Positions 52,045 through 63,919 of a stretch of 64,000 nt of DNA are shown in pieces. Below the pieces are notes generated by a model, which saw only the letters and a list, made by a program, of their open reading frames with translations, had not been told where the DNA came from and made no database searches. The number at the start of each line of letters is the position of its first letter. Within the stretch, counting starts at the first letter, position 1. The stretch covers positions 1,054,001-1,118,000 of the forward strand of contig NZ_CP031844.2 of assembly GCF_003606345.3 (NCBI RefSeq). Reading direction: 5' to 3'. A program made the position numbers and the translations under genes. This DNA comes from Bartonella krasnovii. Its GTDB lineage: Bacteria > Pseudomonadota > Alphaproteobacteria > Rhizobiales > Rhizobiaceae.

Positions 52045-52482
52045 ATGAGTGGCAATATCTATAATGATAAAATACTTGAATATGCTGCGCATATAAGCAG
52101 AATTGGGCGTCTTAATAATCCCGATGCAACATCAAAAAAATATGCACATCCTTGCGGCTCAACAATCACTGTAGATTTAAAAGTGAAAGATTATATCGTG
52201 ATAGATTTTGCTCACGAAATACATGCATGTGTTCTAGGGCAAGCCTCAGCGTCACTTTTAGCATCTCATATTATCGGACAAACAATACAAGATCTTAAAA
52301 TATTACGTAAAGTTATCTATCAAATGCTAACGCAGAATGGTCCTTCTCCTCAAGCTCCCTTTGAAGATTTTTCTTGCTTACAGCCCATTAAAAACTATAA
52401 AATGCGCCATGCTGCAACACTACTACCCTTTGATGCGACAATAGACTGCATTCAACAAATTGAAGAAAAAAGAAGAAAATAA
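52045..52482 (+). CDS. NifU/IscU-like iron-sulfur scaffold protein
   Basis: This 145-aa protein follows the NifU N-terminal pattern, with Cys in HPCGSTITVDL, HACVLGQASASLLASHI and EDFSCLQPI, the three scaffold ligands. Such a gene is found beside folE and yidD in Rhizobiales. It abuts yidD without a gap, so they are co-transcribed. The exact client is unknown. Confidence 0.8.
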   Translation: MSGNIYNDKILEYAAHISRIGRLNNPDATSKKYAHPCGSTITVDLKVKDYIVIDFAHEIHACVLGQASASLLASHIIGQTIQDLKILRKVIYQMLTQNGPSPQAPFEDFSCLQPIKNYKMRHAATLLPFDATIDCIQQIEEKRRK

Positions 52483-52833
52483 ATGCTCAACTCACAGTTT
52501 CGACAAAAAAAAACGTCTCGAAACTACACAGGGACTTGGGAAAAAACACCTGGACGATTACTGGGCATTTTTTTAATACGTTTCTATCAAATAACACTTT
52601 CGAGTTTTATAGGCAACCAGTGTCGCCATGCCCCAACTTGTTCAGAATATATATATGAAGCAATCGCACGCCATGGGCTTTGGGCTGGTGGATGGATGGG
52701 CCTCTTTCGTATCATACGTTGTGGTCCCTTTGGAACAGATGGTTTTGATCCAGTACCTCCTTCACTTGGAAACTCTTGCTGTTTTTATAAACCTTGGCAT
52801 TACTGGAAAATTTCTGAAAAACACAACAAATAA
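52483..52833 (+). CDS. yidD: Membrane protein insertion efficiency factor YidD
   Basis: This 116-aa protein has the YidD core: LIRFYQITLSSFIGNQCRHAPTCSEY and AIARHGLWAGGWMGLFRIIRCGPFG..GFDPVP. It helps YidC-dependent membrane protein insertion and attaches to the inner membrane through an amphipathic helix. Length is slightly above the usual 80 or so because of an N-terminal basic extension. Confidence 0.92.
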   Translation: MLNSQFRQKKTSRNYTGTWEKTPGRLLGIFLIRFYQITLSSFIGNQCRHAPTCSEYIYEAIARHGLWAGGWMGLFRIIRCGPFGTDGFDPVPPSLGNSCCFYKPWHYWKISEKHNK

Positions 52834-52944
52834 TCCTTTTCTTTTTTCATATGTATTGATAAAAAATTAATCTATAAGCTTTTTGTTCAGTTTTCACGAA
52901 ACCATCCGCAATCGTTGGCGGAATTGGATTAAAAGGGTGTTTTT

Positions 52945-54921
52945 ATGTCTTGCTCTATTTCTCTTTCTTTTCCCGATGGTTCAAAACGTAATTACCCTGC
53001 CGAAATGACGGGCTTGGAATTAGCGGAATCCATTTCTAAATCACTCGCAAAAAAAGCAGTCGTCTATAGTCTTGATGGCATTATGCGAGATCTATCAGAT
53101 CCATTAGGACAGTCTGGTCAAGTAGAGATCATTACCCGAGAAGATTCACGGGCTCTTGAACTCATAAGGCATGATTGCGCCCATGTCCTTGCTGAAGCAG
53201 TGCAAGAACTCTTTCCTGAAACGCAAGTGACAATAGGTCCTGTGATTGAAAACGGCTTCTATTATGATTTTGCACGCCAACAACCTTTTACGTTAGATGA
53301 CCTCAGCGTCATTGAAAAGAAAATGCGTGAAATTATCCAACGCAATAAACCTTTTAGAAAAGAAATTTGGTCTCGTGAAAAAGCAAGAAAAGTTTTTTCT
53401 GAGAAAAAGGAGTTTTATAAAGTTGAACTTATTGATAGTATCCCTGACAATCAAGATTTAAAAATCTATTATCAAGGGGAATGGTTTGATCTTTGTCGCG
53501 GACCGCACATGCAATCTACAGGGCAAATTGGAAATGCTTTCAAATTAATGAAAGTCGCAGGAGCTTACTGGCGTGGCGATGCCAATAACCCAATGCTTAC
53601 GAGAATTTATGGAACAGCATTTGCAAATGAAAATGACTTAAAAGCCTATCTTCATATGTTAGAAGAAGCTGAAAAACGTGATCATCGCCGCTTGGGACGT
53701 GAAATGAACTTATTTCATTTTCAAGAAGAAGGACCTGGAATGATTTTTTGGCATCAAAAGGGCTGGAAAATGTTCCAAAATTTGATCAATTATATGCGTA
53801 GACGCCTTGACGATCACCAATATGCCGAAGTAAATGCACCACAAGTTCTCGATAGATCACTTTGGGAAATATCGGGGCATTGGGGCTGGTATAAAGAAAA
53901 TATGTTCAAAGCAATTCCAGCAGCAGAAGATTCAGACCATGGGAATGTTTATGCCCTTAAACCAATGAATTGTCCTGGTCATGTGCAAATTTTTAAACAT
54001 GGCTTAAAATCTTATCGTGATTTGCCTATTAGACTTGCTGAATTTGGTCTTGTTCATCGTTATGAGCCTTCAGGATCTTTGCATGGCCTTATGCGTGTGC
54101 GTGGTTTTACACAAGATGACGCGCATATTTTTTGTACTGATGAACAATTAGCTGATGAATGTCTCAATATTAATGATCTTATTTTATCAACTTATGCTGA
54201 TTTTGGTTTTAAAGAAATCAGTCTTAAGCTTTCAACACGTCCAGAAAAACGAGTTGGATCTGATGCATTATGGGATCATGCAGAAAGTATCATGGAATCT
54301 GTCCTTAAAAAAATTGAAACAAAGTTTGCGGGACAAATCAAAACAAGTATCCTTCCAGGTGAGGGAGCCTTTTATGGTCCAAAGTTTGAATATACATTAA
54401 AGGATGCTATCGGTCGTGAATGGCAATGTGGAACAACACAAATAGACTTTAATCTTCCTGAACGTTTTGGTGCATTCTATATTGATAAAAATTCAGAAAA
54501 ACGCCAACCTGTTATGATCCATCGTGCCATTTTTGGATCAATGGAGCGTTTTCTTGGTATATTAATCGAAAATTTTGCTGGACACATGCCACTTTGGCTT
54601 GCTCCTGAACAAATTGTTGTCGCAACAATTACATCCGAAGCAAATGAATATGCACAGAAAATAACGGCAAGACTTAAAGCTGCTGGGCTTTCGGCAGCAA
54701 CAGATCTTCGCAAAGAAAAAATTAACTATAAAATACGAGAACATTCTTTACAAAAAGTTCCCGTTATTTTGGTCTGTGGCAAACGTGAGTCTGAAACAAA
54801 CAGCGTAAATATGCGTCGCTTAGGAAGTCCGAATCAAACCCTTTTATCTGTAGAAGATGCAATTAAGCAACTTTTAAATGAGGCCACGCCTCCAGATTTA
54901 CAGCGTATAATAAATGCATAA
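52945..54921 (+). CDS. thrS: Threonine--tRNA ligase
   Basis: This 658-aa class II synthetase has an N-terminal TGS domain (residues about 1-65), an editing domain with [16 protein letters not shown], and a catalytic core with [38 protein letters not shown] and [12 protein letters not shown], then an anticodon-binding domain. Full length for the family. Its ribosome-binding region is AAAGGGTG before the ATG. Confidence 0.97.
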   Translation: MSCSISLSFPDGSKRNYPAEMTGLELAESISKSLAKKAVVYSLDGIMRDLSDPLGQSGQVEIITREDSRALELIRHDCAHVLAEAVQELFPETQVTIGPVIENGFYYDFARQQPFTLDDLSVIEKKMREIIQRNKPFRKEIWSREKARKVFSEKKEFYKVELIDSIPDNQDLKIYYQGEWFDLCRGPHMQSTGQIGNAFKLMKVAGAYWRGDANNPMLTRIYGTAFANENDLKAYLHMLEEAEKRDHRRLGREMNLFHFQEEGPGMIFWHQKGWKMFQNLINYMRRRLDDHQYAEVNAPQVLDRSLWEISGHWGWYKENMFKAIPAAEDSDHGNVYALKPMNCPGHVQIFKHGLKSYRDLPIRLAEFGLVHRYEPSGSLHGLMRVRGFTQDDAHIFCTDEQLADECLNINDLILSTYADFGFKEISLKLSTRPEKRVGSDALWDHAESIMESVLKKIETKFAGQIKTSILPGEGAFYGPKFEYTLKDAIGREWQCGTTQIDFNLPERFGAFYIDKNSEKRQPVMIHRAIFGSMERFLGILIENFAGHMPLWLAPEQIVVATITSEANEYAQKITARLKAAGLSAATDLRKEKINYKIREHSLQKVPVILVCGKRESETNSVNMRRLGSPNQTLLSVEDAIKQLLNEATPPDLQRIINA

Positions 54922-56030
54922 AATCACAGAAGATGGTAAGATATTGTTTTTTTTATTATAAACCGTCAACTTTTGTACAAGATCAAATGTTTTGATAGTG
55001 TCGTGTTTTTTGTTTCATACATGATTACCGATTATCAGTAAAGCACGTGATAATATTTTACGAGGTCGGTTGAGGGAAGAGTTTAATGTAAGCACTATAA
55101 GCTATTTAAAGGCAATAATTATAACCCATTGAATTTAATGACTAATTTATACATTAATCTTTTATATAATAGGACGATGATGATACTATCCTAGATAGAT
55201 CATTATGATGTTTAACATCAACATCAAGAAAAAACTAAAAACAAAATTATCATAAATTACTTAAATTAGTTGAATAATGATGTTTCTTATTCATTAAGAT
55301 ATAACTTCATCAAAAAAGGCAATAATTTGATTTATAATGATGACATACAGTTATTTATATTAAACAAGATTCTTAAATATCAGAGGATTCTCTCACTTTA
55401 AATCTTTTTATGTGCAGAAATCGAAATCATTCGTTTGCACGTGATAAGCGAGATAAGCCCGTGTGAATAAAAACTATTTAGAAAGAACTAAAAAATGTCT
55501 AAACCATTTCAAGTGCCAAGTTTTTATTGCAATATGAGTGCTGACAAAATGTGTAAAGGTACCCAACTTTTTCCTTCACAAACGTAAAATAGTGGTGCTC
55601 AATGAATTTAACGTTTTCATCCATGGGAGCTGTCGCAAAATGAGCTTGAGAGCCTTAAGAAAGAGCCCTTTAAAACAAGGACGTGAATGACAACCCAATA
55701 GTACTCCATAAAAGCACCTCGCAATCTACACTGATAAAATATCGCTTATAACTTCCCTTGAGAGTTATAAAGCTAAATCAAAGGAGAATGATAAATTTGG
55801 TATTCATTCTTTCCTCTCTCCAATATTTGACCAAATTAAAAATTATTTCTAAAAAAATAGCCAACTATGCACATAGAATATATGAGTTGCTCATTTTTAT
55901 ATAGTAATCTCAAACCACATTTATAAAGCGTCTAAATATCTACAAAATACCTTGCAGCGCTAAACACTACATATTGATTTATAAAAAACTTTTAAAACAG
56001 GTGTTTTACTAAAAATGGAAAATATTATTG
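54922..56030. other. 1.1-kb stretch without a supported gene
   Basis: AT-rich DNA between thrS and the merR-like gene. A 30-codon frame at about 55496 has a weak ribosome-binding site only. No RNA gene, repeat or relic could be recognised. Confidence 0.4.
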
Positions 56031-56534
56031 TTATCGTGCTCTATCAAGAACACGCTTACATTCAATGAGTTCAAACAGGATTTCTTGCAATAATGCTTTA
56101 TCAGTTTTATCTTTGTAAAGGTTCACAGAACCAACAGAGGTTTCCCCCTCATTTTTCATGAAACTCAAAAGCCCAAAAGAAGACTTTTTAGGTTTATTGC
56201 TCGTATTTTCAAAAGTTTGTCCTGCATGTTTTTTCTCTATGACAACATTCATAGCATCAAGATCGCCATTACCAAATGCAGACACAAAAGCAACACCATT
56301 TTCTTTCAAAAGGCGCTGCACACCTTTTATCGTATAACCCTGATCGTACAATAACTGCTTAATACCATTAAGCAAATCAACGTCGACAGGACGATAGTAA
56401 CGCCTTCCTCCCCCACGTTTCATTGGTTTAATCTGCCTAAAACGTGTTTCCCAGAATCTTAAAACATGCTGCGGAAGCTCCAATAATTCGGCTACTTCGC
56501 TAATTGTGCGAAAAGCATCAGAGCTTTTATCCAT
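56031..56534 (-). CDS. MerR-family transcriptional regulator
   Basis: This 167-aa protein has an N-terminal winged HTH ([30 protein letters not shown], then [18 protein letters not shown]). No Cys cluster for metal sensing. A MerR gene follows ihfA in many Rhizobiales genomes. Its signal is unknown. Confidence 0.88.
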   Translation of the reverse strand: MDKSSDAFRTISEVAELLELPQHVLRFWETRFRQIKPMKRGGGRRYYRPVDVDLLNGIKQLLYDQGYTIKGVQRLLKENGVAFVSAFGNGDLDAMNVVIEKKHAGQTFENTSNKPKKSSFGLLSFMKNEGETSVGSVNLYKDKTDKALLQEILFELIECKRVLDRAR

Positions 56535-56713
56535 TTTGCAACACCTTATCTAAAACACTACAAATGGTTTGATAATGATTCATTACGTCTCAATTTCTCA
56601 ACAAGATTAGTCAAAAATAGGACCCTGACTACTTACTAAACAGTTTTTTTAAAAACATAAATCTTTATTCTATACATTTTTTAACAAATACCAAACATTA
56701 CCATGGCATTTAT

Positions 56714-57037
56714 TTATGAGAGATTATTTTTCTGTCTTGCACGATGCGAATCTAAAATTCTCTGTTTAAGGATATTTGCAGCCTTAAACGTCACAACACG
56801 TCGCGGCGGAATAGGTGCTTCAACACCTGTTTTGGGATTGCGTCCAATACGCTCATTCTTACTGCGAACCTGAAAAGTTGCAAAAGAAGATAATTTAACC
56901 GCTTCACCTCTTACAAGTGAGTTGCAAATCTCATCCAAAACCAATTCGACCAAAGCTGCTGATTCAGTATGTGACAAGCCCACTTTTTTACAAACTACGC
57001 TCGCTAAATCTGCACGCGTTACTGTCTTACTTGTCAT
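56714..57037 (-). CDS. ihfA: Integration host factor subunit alpha
   Basis: The ATG at 57037 is chosen since AGGTGG precedes it, giving 107 aa. The protein has the HU/IHF fold: [25 protein letters not shown], then [25 protein letters not shown] with the DNA-bending Pro in [15 protein letters not shown] bends DNA and assists site-specific recombination, so it may serve the two integrases here. Confidence 0.93.
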   Translation of the reverse strand: MTSKTVTRADLASVVCKKVGLSHTESAALVELVLDEICNSLVRGEAVKLSSFATFQVRSKNERIGRNPKTGVEAPIPPRRVVTFKAANILKQRILDSHRARQKNNLS

Positions 57038-57114
57038 TATAACCACCTATTAAAATATTAAAAATTACAAAATGACTTATACGTTTTATTCAAATATGGT
57101 CAAGTAACCATAAT

Positions 57115-58089
57115 TTACCAACGAATAAGAACTGCTCCCCATGTAAATCCACCTCCCATGGCTTCTAACATAACAAGATCTCCTTTTTTTATTCTTCCAT
57201 CGCAAAGAGCTGTGGTTAAAGCCAATGGAACTGATGCTGCAGACGTATTACCATGTTGATTAATGGTAATCACAACTTTATCTGGCGAAATTCTCAGTTT
57301 TTTAGCAGATGCTTCAATAATACGCTTATTAGCCTGATGAGGCACAAACCAATCGAGTTGTGAAGAATCCATACCTGCAGCGGCGAAACAATCATCAACC
57401 ACATCCGTTATCATACCAACAGCATATTTAAAAACTTCTCGTCCTTCCATACGCAAATAACCTGTCGTTTGTGTTGTTGAAGGTCCACCATCGACATACA
57501 ACTTATCGATATAAGCGCCATCAGAACGCAATTTTGAAGATAATATACCACGCTCAAAAGCACCTTGCCTCTCAACCTCTTGTGCTTCCAAAACAGCAGC
57601 CCCCGCACCATCACCAAACAAAACACATGTTGTACGGTCTTCCCAATCTAAAATTCGAGAAAATGTATCGGACCCAATCACTAAAATTCTTTTAGCGGCT
57701 CCACAGCGTAAATAAGCATCTCCTGTTGTTAAAGCAAAAATAAAACCAGAGCAAACAGCTTGAATATCAAAAGCAAATCCATGGCTCATTCCCAAAGCAT
57801 TCTGAATTTCAACAGCAGAAGCAGGAAACGTACGATTTGGCGTTGAAGTTGCTAAAATAATACAATCAATATCTTTTATTGTAAGACCAGCATTTATAAG
57901 AGCTGCTTGCGCAGCTTCAACGCCTAAAGAAACGGTTGTTTCATTTTCATTGGCAATATAACGTTGATGTATTCCTGTACGTTGAACAATCCATGAATCT
58001 GACGTTTCAACAAACTTTGCAATCTCATCATTTGATAAACTTCTTTTCGGCAAAGCACTTCCTACACCACGTATAATTGATCGAATCAT
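57115..58089 (-). CDS. fabH: Beta-ketoacyl-ACP synthase III
   Basis: This 324-aa protein joins acetyl-CoA and malonyl-ACP to start fatty-acid synthesis. Catalytic triad: Cys in [13 protein letters not shown], His in [11 protein letters not shown] and Asn in [14 protein letters not shown]. Full length. It lies downstream of plsX with a 49-bp gap, the usual pair. Confidence 0.96.
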   Translation of the reverse strand: MIRSIIRGVGSALPKRSLSNDEIAKFVETSDSWIVQRTGIHQRYIANENETTVSLGVEAAQAALINAGLTIKDIDCIILATSTPNRTFPASAVEIQNALGMSHGFAFDIQAVCSGFIFALTTGDAYLRCGAAKRILVIGSDTFSRILDWEDRTTCVLFGDGAGAAVLEAQEVERQGAFERGILSSKLRSDGAYIDKLYVDGGPSTTQTTGYLRMEGREVFKYAVGMITDVVDDCFAAAGMDSSQLDWFVPHQANKRIIEASAKKLRISPDKVVITINQHGNTSAASVPLALTTALCDGRIKKGDLVMLEAMGGGFTWGAVLIRW

Positions 58090-58138
58090 TCAGCTCTCAC
58101 CTTTTCTTCAAACTTTTTATTTCCATTATAAGAGCTCA

Positions 58139-59224
58139 TCATAAGGATTCTCCACTCATCACCACTTCATCTTCCTGATCAAAAAGTGTATCTTTATTCT
58201 CATGAAACCGCCGTAAATCAGCCGTTATTTTTTGTAAAAGCCCATTATTAACCATTTCATAACCAACACGGATAGCAGAAGCAAAGCCATTAGCATTTGC
58301 ACTGCCATGACTTTTTATGACAACACCATTCAAACCTAAAAGAACGCCTCCATTCACCCTATCGGGATCCATTTTATTTTTCAGTGTACGAAAAGCCCCC
58401 CGCGATAAAAAATAACCAAGAGATGCTAAAAAAGAACTGCGCAGGGCAGAATTTAAAATCTCTGCTATCTGTCGTGCGGTCCCTTCTGCAGTTTTTAAAG
58501 CAATATTACCAGAAAACCCTTCTGTTACAACAACATCAACTGTTCCTTTTCCAATGTCATTGCCCTCAACAAATCCTTTATATTCCAATCCTTCTAATTG
58601 CACTTCACGCAGTATCATGCCTGCTTTTTTTATTTCATAAAGTCCCTTAACCTCTTCCACTCCCACATTTAAAAGTCCAACACTTGGTTTTTCCGTATGA
58701 TATAAAGCGCGAAACATCCCCGCCCCCATAACCGCCAGATCGACTAACTGACGAGCAGATGCACCAATCGTTGCTCCAATATCTAAAACGATACTCTCCC
58801 TGCGAAGGGTTGGCCAGATACCCGCAATACCAGGACGTTCAGCCTCTGCCAACATTTTTAAACAAAAATAAGACATAGCCATAAGCGCCCCCGTATTACC
58901 AGCAGAAATGCAAGCATCAGCTTCACCATTTTTTACCGCTTCAATGGCATACCACATTGATGATTTACCACGTCCATTGCGAAGGGCTTGGCTTGGCTTT
59001 TCATCCATGCGTGTGTAGCTTTCTGTAGAATAAAAGCGCGATACAGAATCTAAACGGGGATATTTTTTTAAAACCGGCCGAACGACCTCTTCTATCCCAT
59101 AAAATAAAAAATAAACATCTGATAAATATTTTTGGACAATTGCTGCTCCTGCAATAGCTGCTTCTGGACCGTAATCACCACCCATGACATCCACAGAAAT
59201 TCTAATCACGCTTTCATATCCCAC
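58139..59224 (-). CDS. plsX: Phosphate acyltransferase PlsX
   Basis: This 361-aa protein makes acyl-phosphate from acyl-ACP for phospholipid synthesis. Signatures include [16 protein letters not shown] at the start, [44 protein letters not shown] and [20 protein letters not shown]. The start shown is a GTG; a better-supported start may lie a few codons downstream. Confidence 0.95.
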   Translation of the reverse strand: MGYESVIRISVDVMGGDYGPEAAIAGAAIVQKYLSDVYFLFYGIEEVVRPVLKKYPRLDSVSRFYSTESYTRMDEKPSQALRNGRGKSSMWYAIEAVKNGEADACISAGNTGALMAMSYFCLKMLAEAERPGIAGIWPTLRRESIVLDIGATIGASARQLVDLAVMGAGMFRALYHTEKPSVGLLNVGVEEVKGLYEIKKAGMILREVQLEGLEYKGFVEGNDIGKGTVDVVVTEGFSGNIALKTAEGTARQIAEILNSALRSSFLASLGYFLSRGAFRTLKNKMDPDRVNGGVLLGLNGVVIKSHGSANANGFASAIRVGYEMVNNGLLQKITADLRRFHENKDTLFDQEDEVVMSGESL

Positions 59225-59365
59225 ATCTTTTCATTTACATTTTTAAATGCATATTATGATTTTGGGTGACTAAACACTCATAAAACGTATCTTGCAAAAA
59301 CAGCTCCGCAGAAAATACCGTTTTTATCATAGCATACAATAGATAATTTTTTTATGTTTTTACAA

Positions 59366-59929
59366 TCACTTCCATTTTTTCAAAACAGAAAATGGCGAAA
59401 ACTTTTTCTCTGCTTCTTCTAAATTTTTAACCACATGCATTTTTATCCCCTCTTTACGTGGATAATGATTAATAGACAACTCAAAAAACTCTTCCATGAT
59501 TGCGCCAATATCAATTCGATCATTATAAAATACTTCCGGTATATCAAGCCCTTCCACATCTAAAAACAATTCTCGTGTATCTTCTGATATTTTAGGCTTC
59601 GTTAAATTTGAATCTTCGGGAACAAAAACAACCTCAATATTTTCACGGAGAATATTTTCTAATGGTTCTAATGTAACAACACATAACTGTACTATATGCG
59701 CTTGCAACAAACCTTTTATACGCACACCGCGTTTTTTCCACGGAAGAATATGGAATTTTCCCTCACAAGATTTTACTTCAACTAAATCATGATTTTGAGC
59801 TAAATGTGTACATTCTTTTTTGTTTGCACAAAGATGAACTCTTATCCCTTTAGCGGGAAGAGAACGGACGGATATTGGATAGGCCAAAGCAAATGCCATT
59901 TGAGAAACGTTTTGAACATCCATTGACAA
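59366..59929 (-). CDS. DUF177/YceD-family protein
   Basis: This 187-aa protein matches DUF177: FHILPWKKRGVRIKGLLQAHIVQLCVVTLEPLENIL, then LDVEGLDIPEVFYNDRIDIGAIMEEFFELSINHYPRK. Usually encoded before rpmF or plsX; the family is linked to 23S rRNA accumulation in other bacteria. It lies upstream of plsX and is probably co-expressed. Confidence 0.88.
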   Translation of the reverse strand: MSMDVQNVSQMAFALAYPISVRSLPAKGIRVHLCANKKECTHLAQNHDLVEVKSCEGKFHILPWKKRGVRIKGLLQAHIVQLCVVTLEPLENILRENIEVVFVPEDSNLTKPKISEDTRELFLDVEGLDIPEVFYNDRIDIGAIMEEFFELSINHYPRKEGIKMHVVKNLEEAEKKFSPFSVLKKWK

Positions 59930-60137
59930 CTCCCAAATATAAAAAACTATAAAACACTGTGCTTTTATTTAGCTCAAGTATATTTCATTCATTTTTTTCT
60001 TTTCTAAAGAAATTCTATATGGCATAATTTGCCTTATAACAGGGAAACTCAATGTAAGCTACGGTAGATTAAGCTAAAATTAGAAAAACTTGAGGTTGCC
60101 TTCTTGTCGTACATCTCAGTATAAAAAGGAGATATCA

Positions 60138-60626
60138 TTGTTTCAAATGCCTCACATAATGGCCTTAATCAGACGTAAATTGTTGGTTGGTCTATCAATA
60201 GCAAGTATCGTAACACTTGCGGGTTGTGGTCTTCTTGATTCTTCAGGGTCAAGCCAAATTTATAGAGAGGGTTATATTCTTGATAAAAATGCTCTAAGTT
60301 CTATTTCTATTGGCTCAAGTCAAGAGCAAGTTCTTTTAACTTTAGGAACACCTTCACTAAAAACAAAATATGATAATGAAGTTTTTTATTACATCTCACA
60401 AACACGTTATCGTGGGATGCAGTTTATGAAAACAAAGATTATTGACCGAAAAGTTTTAGCTATTTACTTCAATAAAAACAATCAGGTTACAAAAGTTGCT
60501 CACTATGGTCTACAGGACGGTCAAGTATTTGATTTCATTACGCAAACAACACCAACTATAACAAAAGAACACCCTTTCTTAATTCAAATTATAAAAGGTC
60601 CTGCGAATCCGCCAGCTCCTAATTAA
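60138..60626 (+). CDS. bamE: Outer-membrane assembly lipoprotein BamE
   Basis: A SmpA/OmlA-type lipoprotein. AAAGGAG precedes a TTG at 60138 by 6 nt; an ATG at 60147 is the alternative. Signal peptide with lipobox TLAGC. Mature part has IYREGYILDKNALSSISIGSSQEQVLLTLGTPS and FYYISQ, typical of BamE, which supports beta-barrel insertion. It is convergent with nusB, separated by a palindromic terminator. Confidence 0.9.
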   Translation: MFQMPHIMALIRRKLLVGLSIASIVTLAGCGLLDSSGSSQIYREGYILDKNALSSISIGSSQEQVLLTLGTPSLKTKYDNEVFYYISQTRYRGMQFMKTKIIDRKVLAIYFNKNNQVTKVAHYGLQDGQVFDFITQTTPTITKEHPFLIQIIKGPANPPAPN

Positions 60627-60654
60627 AGTATATTGTCTATTTACTTTTTCGATC

Positions 60655-60685
60655 TTATTAGGCCTGATATTATCAGGCCTAATAA
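60655..60685. terminator. Palindromic terminator between bamE and nusB
   Basis: TTATTAGGCCTGATA and TATCAGGCCTAATAA form an almost perfect 31-bp palindrome between two convergent genes. Either strand gives a stem with adjacent T/A-rich sequence. Confidence 0.8.
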
Positions 60686-60696
60686 AGGAAGAACTT

Positions 60697-61167
60697 TTAA
60701 AAACGAACTTTTTTTGCCATACTGTCGAGAACTGCGTTAACAAGTTTTGGCTCATCACCTTCAAAAAATGCTTTGGCTATATCAACATATTCATTCATGA
60801 CGACCGCAACAGGGACATCTTTACGGTTGATCAGCTCCCATAAAGCGGCTCGTAAAATTGCTCGCAATATAGAATCAAGACGTGAAAGAGACCATTCTGC
60901 AGAAAGCTGTTGATGAAGCAGAGGATCAAGCTGCTTTTGGTCTTTTACAACGCCCGTTATAATCGCCAAAAACCATTGAAAATCAGCTTCAAGATACTGG
61001 TCTCCATCAATATCTTTTCCCAAACGATAAGCCTCATACTCAGCAGCCGTTTCCATCACTCCCGATCCCACAATATCCATTTGATAGAGAGCCTGAACTG
61101 CAGCTAGCCTTGCTGCTCCACGTTTATTAGCTGAACGCGGAAAATCTCTGCTTTTTATATCAGGCAT
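60697..61167 (-). CDS. nusB: Transcription antitermination factor NusB
   Basis: This 156-aa helical protein has [41 protein letters not shown] and [30 protein letters not shown], the NusB core. It binds boxA RNA with NusE in rRNA antitermination. It is the last gene of the rib cluster, 2 bp after ribH, the usual alphaproteobacterial order. Confidence 0.96.
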   Translation of the reverse strand: MPDIKSRDFPRSANKRGAARLAAVQALYQMDIVGSGVMETAAEYEAYRLGKDIDGDQYLEADFQWFLAIITGVVKDQKQLDPLLHQQLSAEWSLSRLDSILRAILRAALWELINRKDVPVAVVMNEYVDIAKAFFEGDEPKLVNAVLDSMAKKVRF

Positions 61168-61169
61168 AG

Positions 61170-61625
61170 TTAATGATTATCTCCAAATCTCTTTTTTAGA
61201 GCGATCATGCATAAAGCAGCTTCAGCCGCAAAACCACCTTTATTTTTGTCATCTTGTTTTGCGCGTCTCCATGCTTGCTCTTCATTTTCAACAGTTAAAA
61301 TACCATTTCCAATAGCTAAGTTCTTATGAACGGCTAAATCCATCAAGGCCCGACAAGAATCATTGGAAACAATTTCAAAATGATATGTTTCACCCCGAAT
61401 AACACAACCCAGCGCAACATAACCATCATAAGATATCTTATTTTGTTCAGCAAAAGCTATTGCAGCTGGTATTTCTAAGGCTCCTGGAACTGTTATAATA
61501 TCATAACTTGCTTCAGCTTTTTGCAAAGTACTTACAGCACCTTTCAAAAGTGCATCAGAAATCTGTTCATAAAAACGTGCTTCAACAATCAATACGTGAG
61601 GCCTTTTACGTATCTCTTTTACCAT
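61170..61625 (-). CDS. ribH: 6,7-dimethyl-8-ribityllumazine synthase
   Basis: This 151-aa protein shows the lumazine-synthase motifs [40 protein letters not shown] and [14 protein letters not shown]. It condenses the ribityl-aminopyrimidine with a four-carbon phosphate. It is co-transcribed with nusB. Confidence 0.96.
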   Translation of the reverse strand: MVKEIRKRPHVLIVEARFYEQISDALLKGAVSTLQKAEASYDIITVPGALEIPAAIAFAEQNKISYDGYVALGCVIRGETYHFEIVSNDSCRALMDLAVHKNLAIGNGILTVENEEQAWRRAKQDDKNKGGFAAEAALCMIALKKRFGDNH

Positions 61626-61704
61626 AATGGAATTCCAAAAAACGAATCAAAAAACTTAAAGCTATAGAGCATAAAACTCTAAAAACGATCAATAGAATTG
61701 TAGT

Positions 61705-62322
61705 TTATTCATCTTCTCTTTTAAAAGCAAAAAGCTTAGCAGCATAACGAGCAAGTTGGTCAATTTCCAAATTAACCCAATCTCCAATTTTAGCTTGTCC
61801 CCACGTTGTCATTTCAAGTGTATGGCGAATAATAAGAACATCAAAAACACAATCTTCAACACTATTAACAGTCAAAGATGTCCCATTAAGCGCAAGTGAT
61901 CCCTTAGAAACAATAAAAGGCATAAATTTTCTTGAAGCTTTTAAATAAAAACGAATTGCATCCCCTTCATTTTTTTGTTCAACAATTTCAGCTAAGTCAT
62001 CAATATGACCAGAAACTAAATGCCCTCCCATTTCATCACCCAATCGCAGAGAACGTTCTAAATTAATAAAAGTTCCTTTTTTCCATTGGGAAAGATTTGT
62101 TAACCGTAATGTTTCTTCCCACGCCTCAACAGCAAACCAATTGGAATCTCCTTGTTTAAAGCCTCGTTCCACAACTGTCAGACAAATTCCTGAGCACGCA
62201 ATTGACGCACCAATTGCTAAGCTCTCTATAGGATAGCGTGTAGAAATCTTTACACGCATCCCCTGCTTTAAAGATTGAACATCTTCAACACAACCGATAT
62301 CCGTTATAATTCCTGTGAACAT
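61705..62322 (-). CDS. ribE: Riboflavin synthase alpha chain
   Basis: This 205-aa protein has two lumazine-binding repeats: [15 protein letters not shown]...SIACSGICLTVV and LGDEMGGHLVSGHID...SLALNGTSLTVNSV. It makes riboflavin from two lumazine molecules. Its start overlaps the ribD stop by 19 bp, so translation is coupled. Confidence 0.96.
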   Translation of the reverse strand: MFTGIITDIGCVEDVQSLKQGMRVKISTRYPIESLAIGASIACSGICLTVVERGFKQGDSNWFAVEAWEETLRLTNLSQWKKGTFINLERSLRLGDEMGGHLVSGHIDDLAEIVEQKNEGDAIRFYLKASRKFMPFIVSKGSLALNGTSLTVNSVEDCVFDVLIIRHTLEMTTWGQAKIGDWVNLEIDQLARYAAKLFAFKREDE

Positions 62323-63434
62323 AATGTCTTACGTCTCCATTTATAAAAACGGTCATTTCCAAACATTTTTGTCTCAACCTCATGAAATTGCGAGAGATAA
62401 TTTTCAAAATGAGGGGCTTCAATACGTTTTTTTCCTAAAACAACGGGACTATAAAAACATATCAAATGATCAACACAACCAGCATTCAAAAACTTTTCCC
62501 CTGTCTTTACCCCCCCTTCCAGTAAAACACTATTAATTCCCTGTTTATAAAGCATCTGTAAAAGAGAAAAAGGCTCTACAAAACCATTATTCATCTCTAC
62601 CGAATAAACAGACACACCATATTGCTCCAATGCATTTTTTTTATTTTTCTTTGAAAGATTCTCATTACAAATAACCCATGTAGGAATTTTTATGGCTGTT
62701 TGGACAACTTTCGCATCAAGGGGGATAGATAAGTCTGCATCCAAAATAATACGAACTGGTGAACGCATTTCCATTCCTGGCAAGCGGCAATTGAGTTGTG
62801 GATCATCGGCTAGTATAGTCCCAATACCAACCAGAATAGCGTTGTTTTGAGCCCGTAGAATATGCGTATGGGTACGAGAAAGCGTTCCACTAATTTTTAT
62901 TCCCCCCTCCTCTCTTTTTCCCACACTATTATCAGCAGAAACTGCCATTTTAAAAGTGACAGCACAACGTTGCAACTTTCTTATACACCAATGCGTCCAT
63001 ACAGCTTCAAAAGCCTCTTCAGCTAAAATACCCTCAACGACTTCAATACCCGCCGCACGTAAAAGAGCAAGACCACGACCATCCATACGCTTGTCACAAT
63101 CAGTCAGAGCAACAACAACTCGGGAAATACCTGAATCAATAAGTGCACTAACACACGGAGAAGTTTTTCCATAATGTGCGCAGGGTTCTAAAGTCACATA
63201 AGCCGTTGCTCCTTGAGCTAGAGAACCAGCCATGCGTAAAGCTTGCACTTCCGCATGAGGCCTTCCATGAAAAGCTGTTACGCCATAGCCAACAATAAAT
63301 GGCTCCCCACCACCATCATTTTGCACAATTAGCGTACCCACGGAAGGATTCTCACCTGTAAGTCCCACATGACGCTCTGCTAAACGGATAGCGGCAGCCA
63401 TAAACCGTTCATCTTGCACTTTTTTATTCATCAA
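62304..63434 (-). CDS. ribD: Bifunctional riboflavin deaminase-reductase
   Basis: This 376-aa two-domain enzyme has an N-terminal deaminase zinc site ([18 protein letters not shown], residues about 60-95) and a C-terminal reductase domain ([36 protein letters not shown]). It performs the second and third steps of riboflavin synthesis. It overlaps nrdR by 11 bp. Confidence 0.96.
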   Translation of the reverse strand: MMNKKVQDERFMAAAIRLAERHVGLTGENPSVGTLIVQNDGGGEPFIVGYGVTAFHGRPHAEVQALRMAGSLAQGATAYVTLEPCAHYGKTSPCVSALIDSGISRVVVALTDCDKRMDGRGLALLRAAGIEVVEGILAEEAFEAVWTHWCIRKLQRCAVTFKMAVSADNSVGKREEGGIKISGTLSRTHTHILRAQNNAILVGIGTILADDPQLNCRLPGMEMRSPVRIILDADLSIPLDAKVVQTAIKIPTWVICNENLSKKNKKNALEQYGVSVYSVEMNNGFVEPFSLLQMLYKQGINSVLLEGGVKTGEKFLNAGCVDHLICFYSPVVLGKKRIEAPHFENYLSQFHEVETKMFGNDRFYKWRRKTLCSQEL

Positions 63435-63906
63435 AATGAGATTCTGTATCCGCTACACCCTTTGACAACTCATCAATAATATCGTGAAAATCGCTTGCAT
63501 TACGAAAATCCCGATACACAGAAGCAAAACGGATATAAGCAATATCATCAATCCTTTTTAATGCTTCCATCACAAGATGCCCAATTTTTTCTGAAGAAAT
63601 CTCTGGTTCCCCCAAACTCTCAAGCTGGCGTACAATGCCAGAGATTGCTCGTTCAATACGATTAGGATCAATATTGCGCTTACGTACTGCTACATCAACT
63701 GATCGCATTAATTTATCACGATCAAATGGCTCACATCGTCCACTTTTTTTAGTAACCAAAAGCTCACGCAATTGAACACGTTCAAAAGTTGTAAAACGAC
63801 CACCGCAAACGGAACACACACGACGGCGCCGAATCACCGCCCCCTCTTCTGCTGGACGTGAATCTTTTACCTGTGTATCCTCATATTGACAGTAAGGACA
63901 GCGCAT
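63424..63906 (-). CDS. nrdR: Transcriptional repressor NrdR
   Basis: This 160-aa protein has an N-terminal zinc ribbon ([30 protein letters not shown]), then an ATP-cone ([23 protein letters not shown]). It represses ribonucleotide-reductase genes according to nucleotide levels. The order glyA-nrdR-ribD is common in alphaproteobacteria. Confidence 0.97.
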   Translation of the reverse strand: MRCPYCQYEDTQVKDSRPAEEGAVIRRRRVCSVCGGRFTTFERVQLRELLVTKKSGRCEPFDRDKLMRSVDVAVRKRNIDPNRIERAISGIVRQLESLGEPEISSEKIGHLVMEALKRIDDIAYIRFASVYRDFRNASDFHDIIDELSKGVADTESHFDE

Positions 63907-63919
63907 CTATTTTATATCC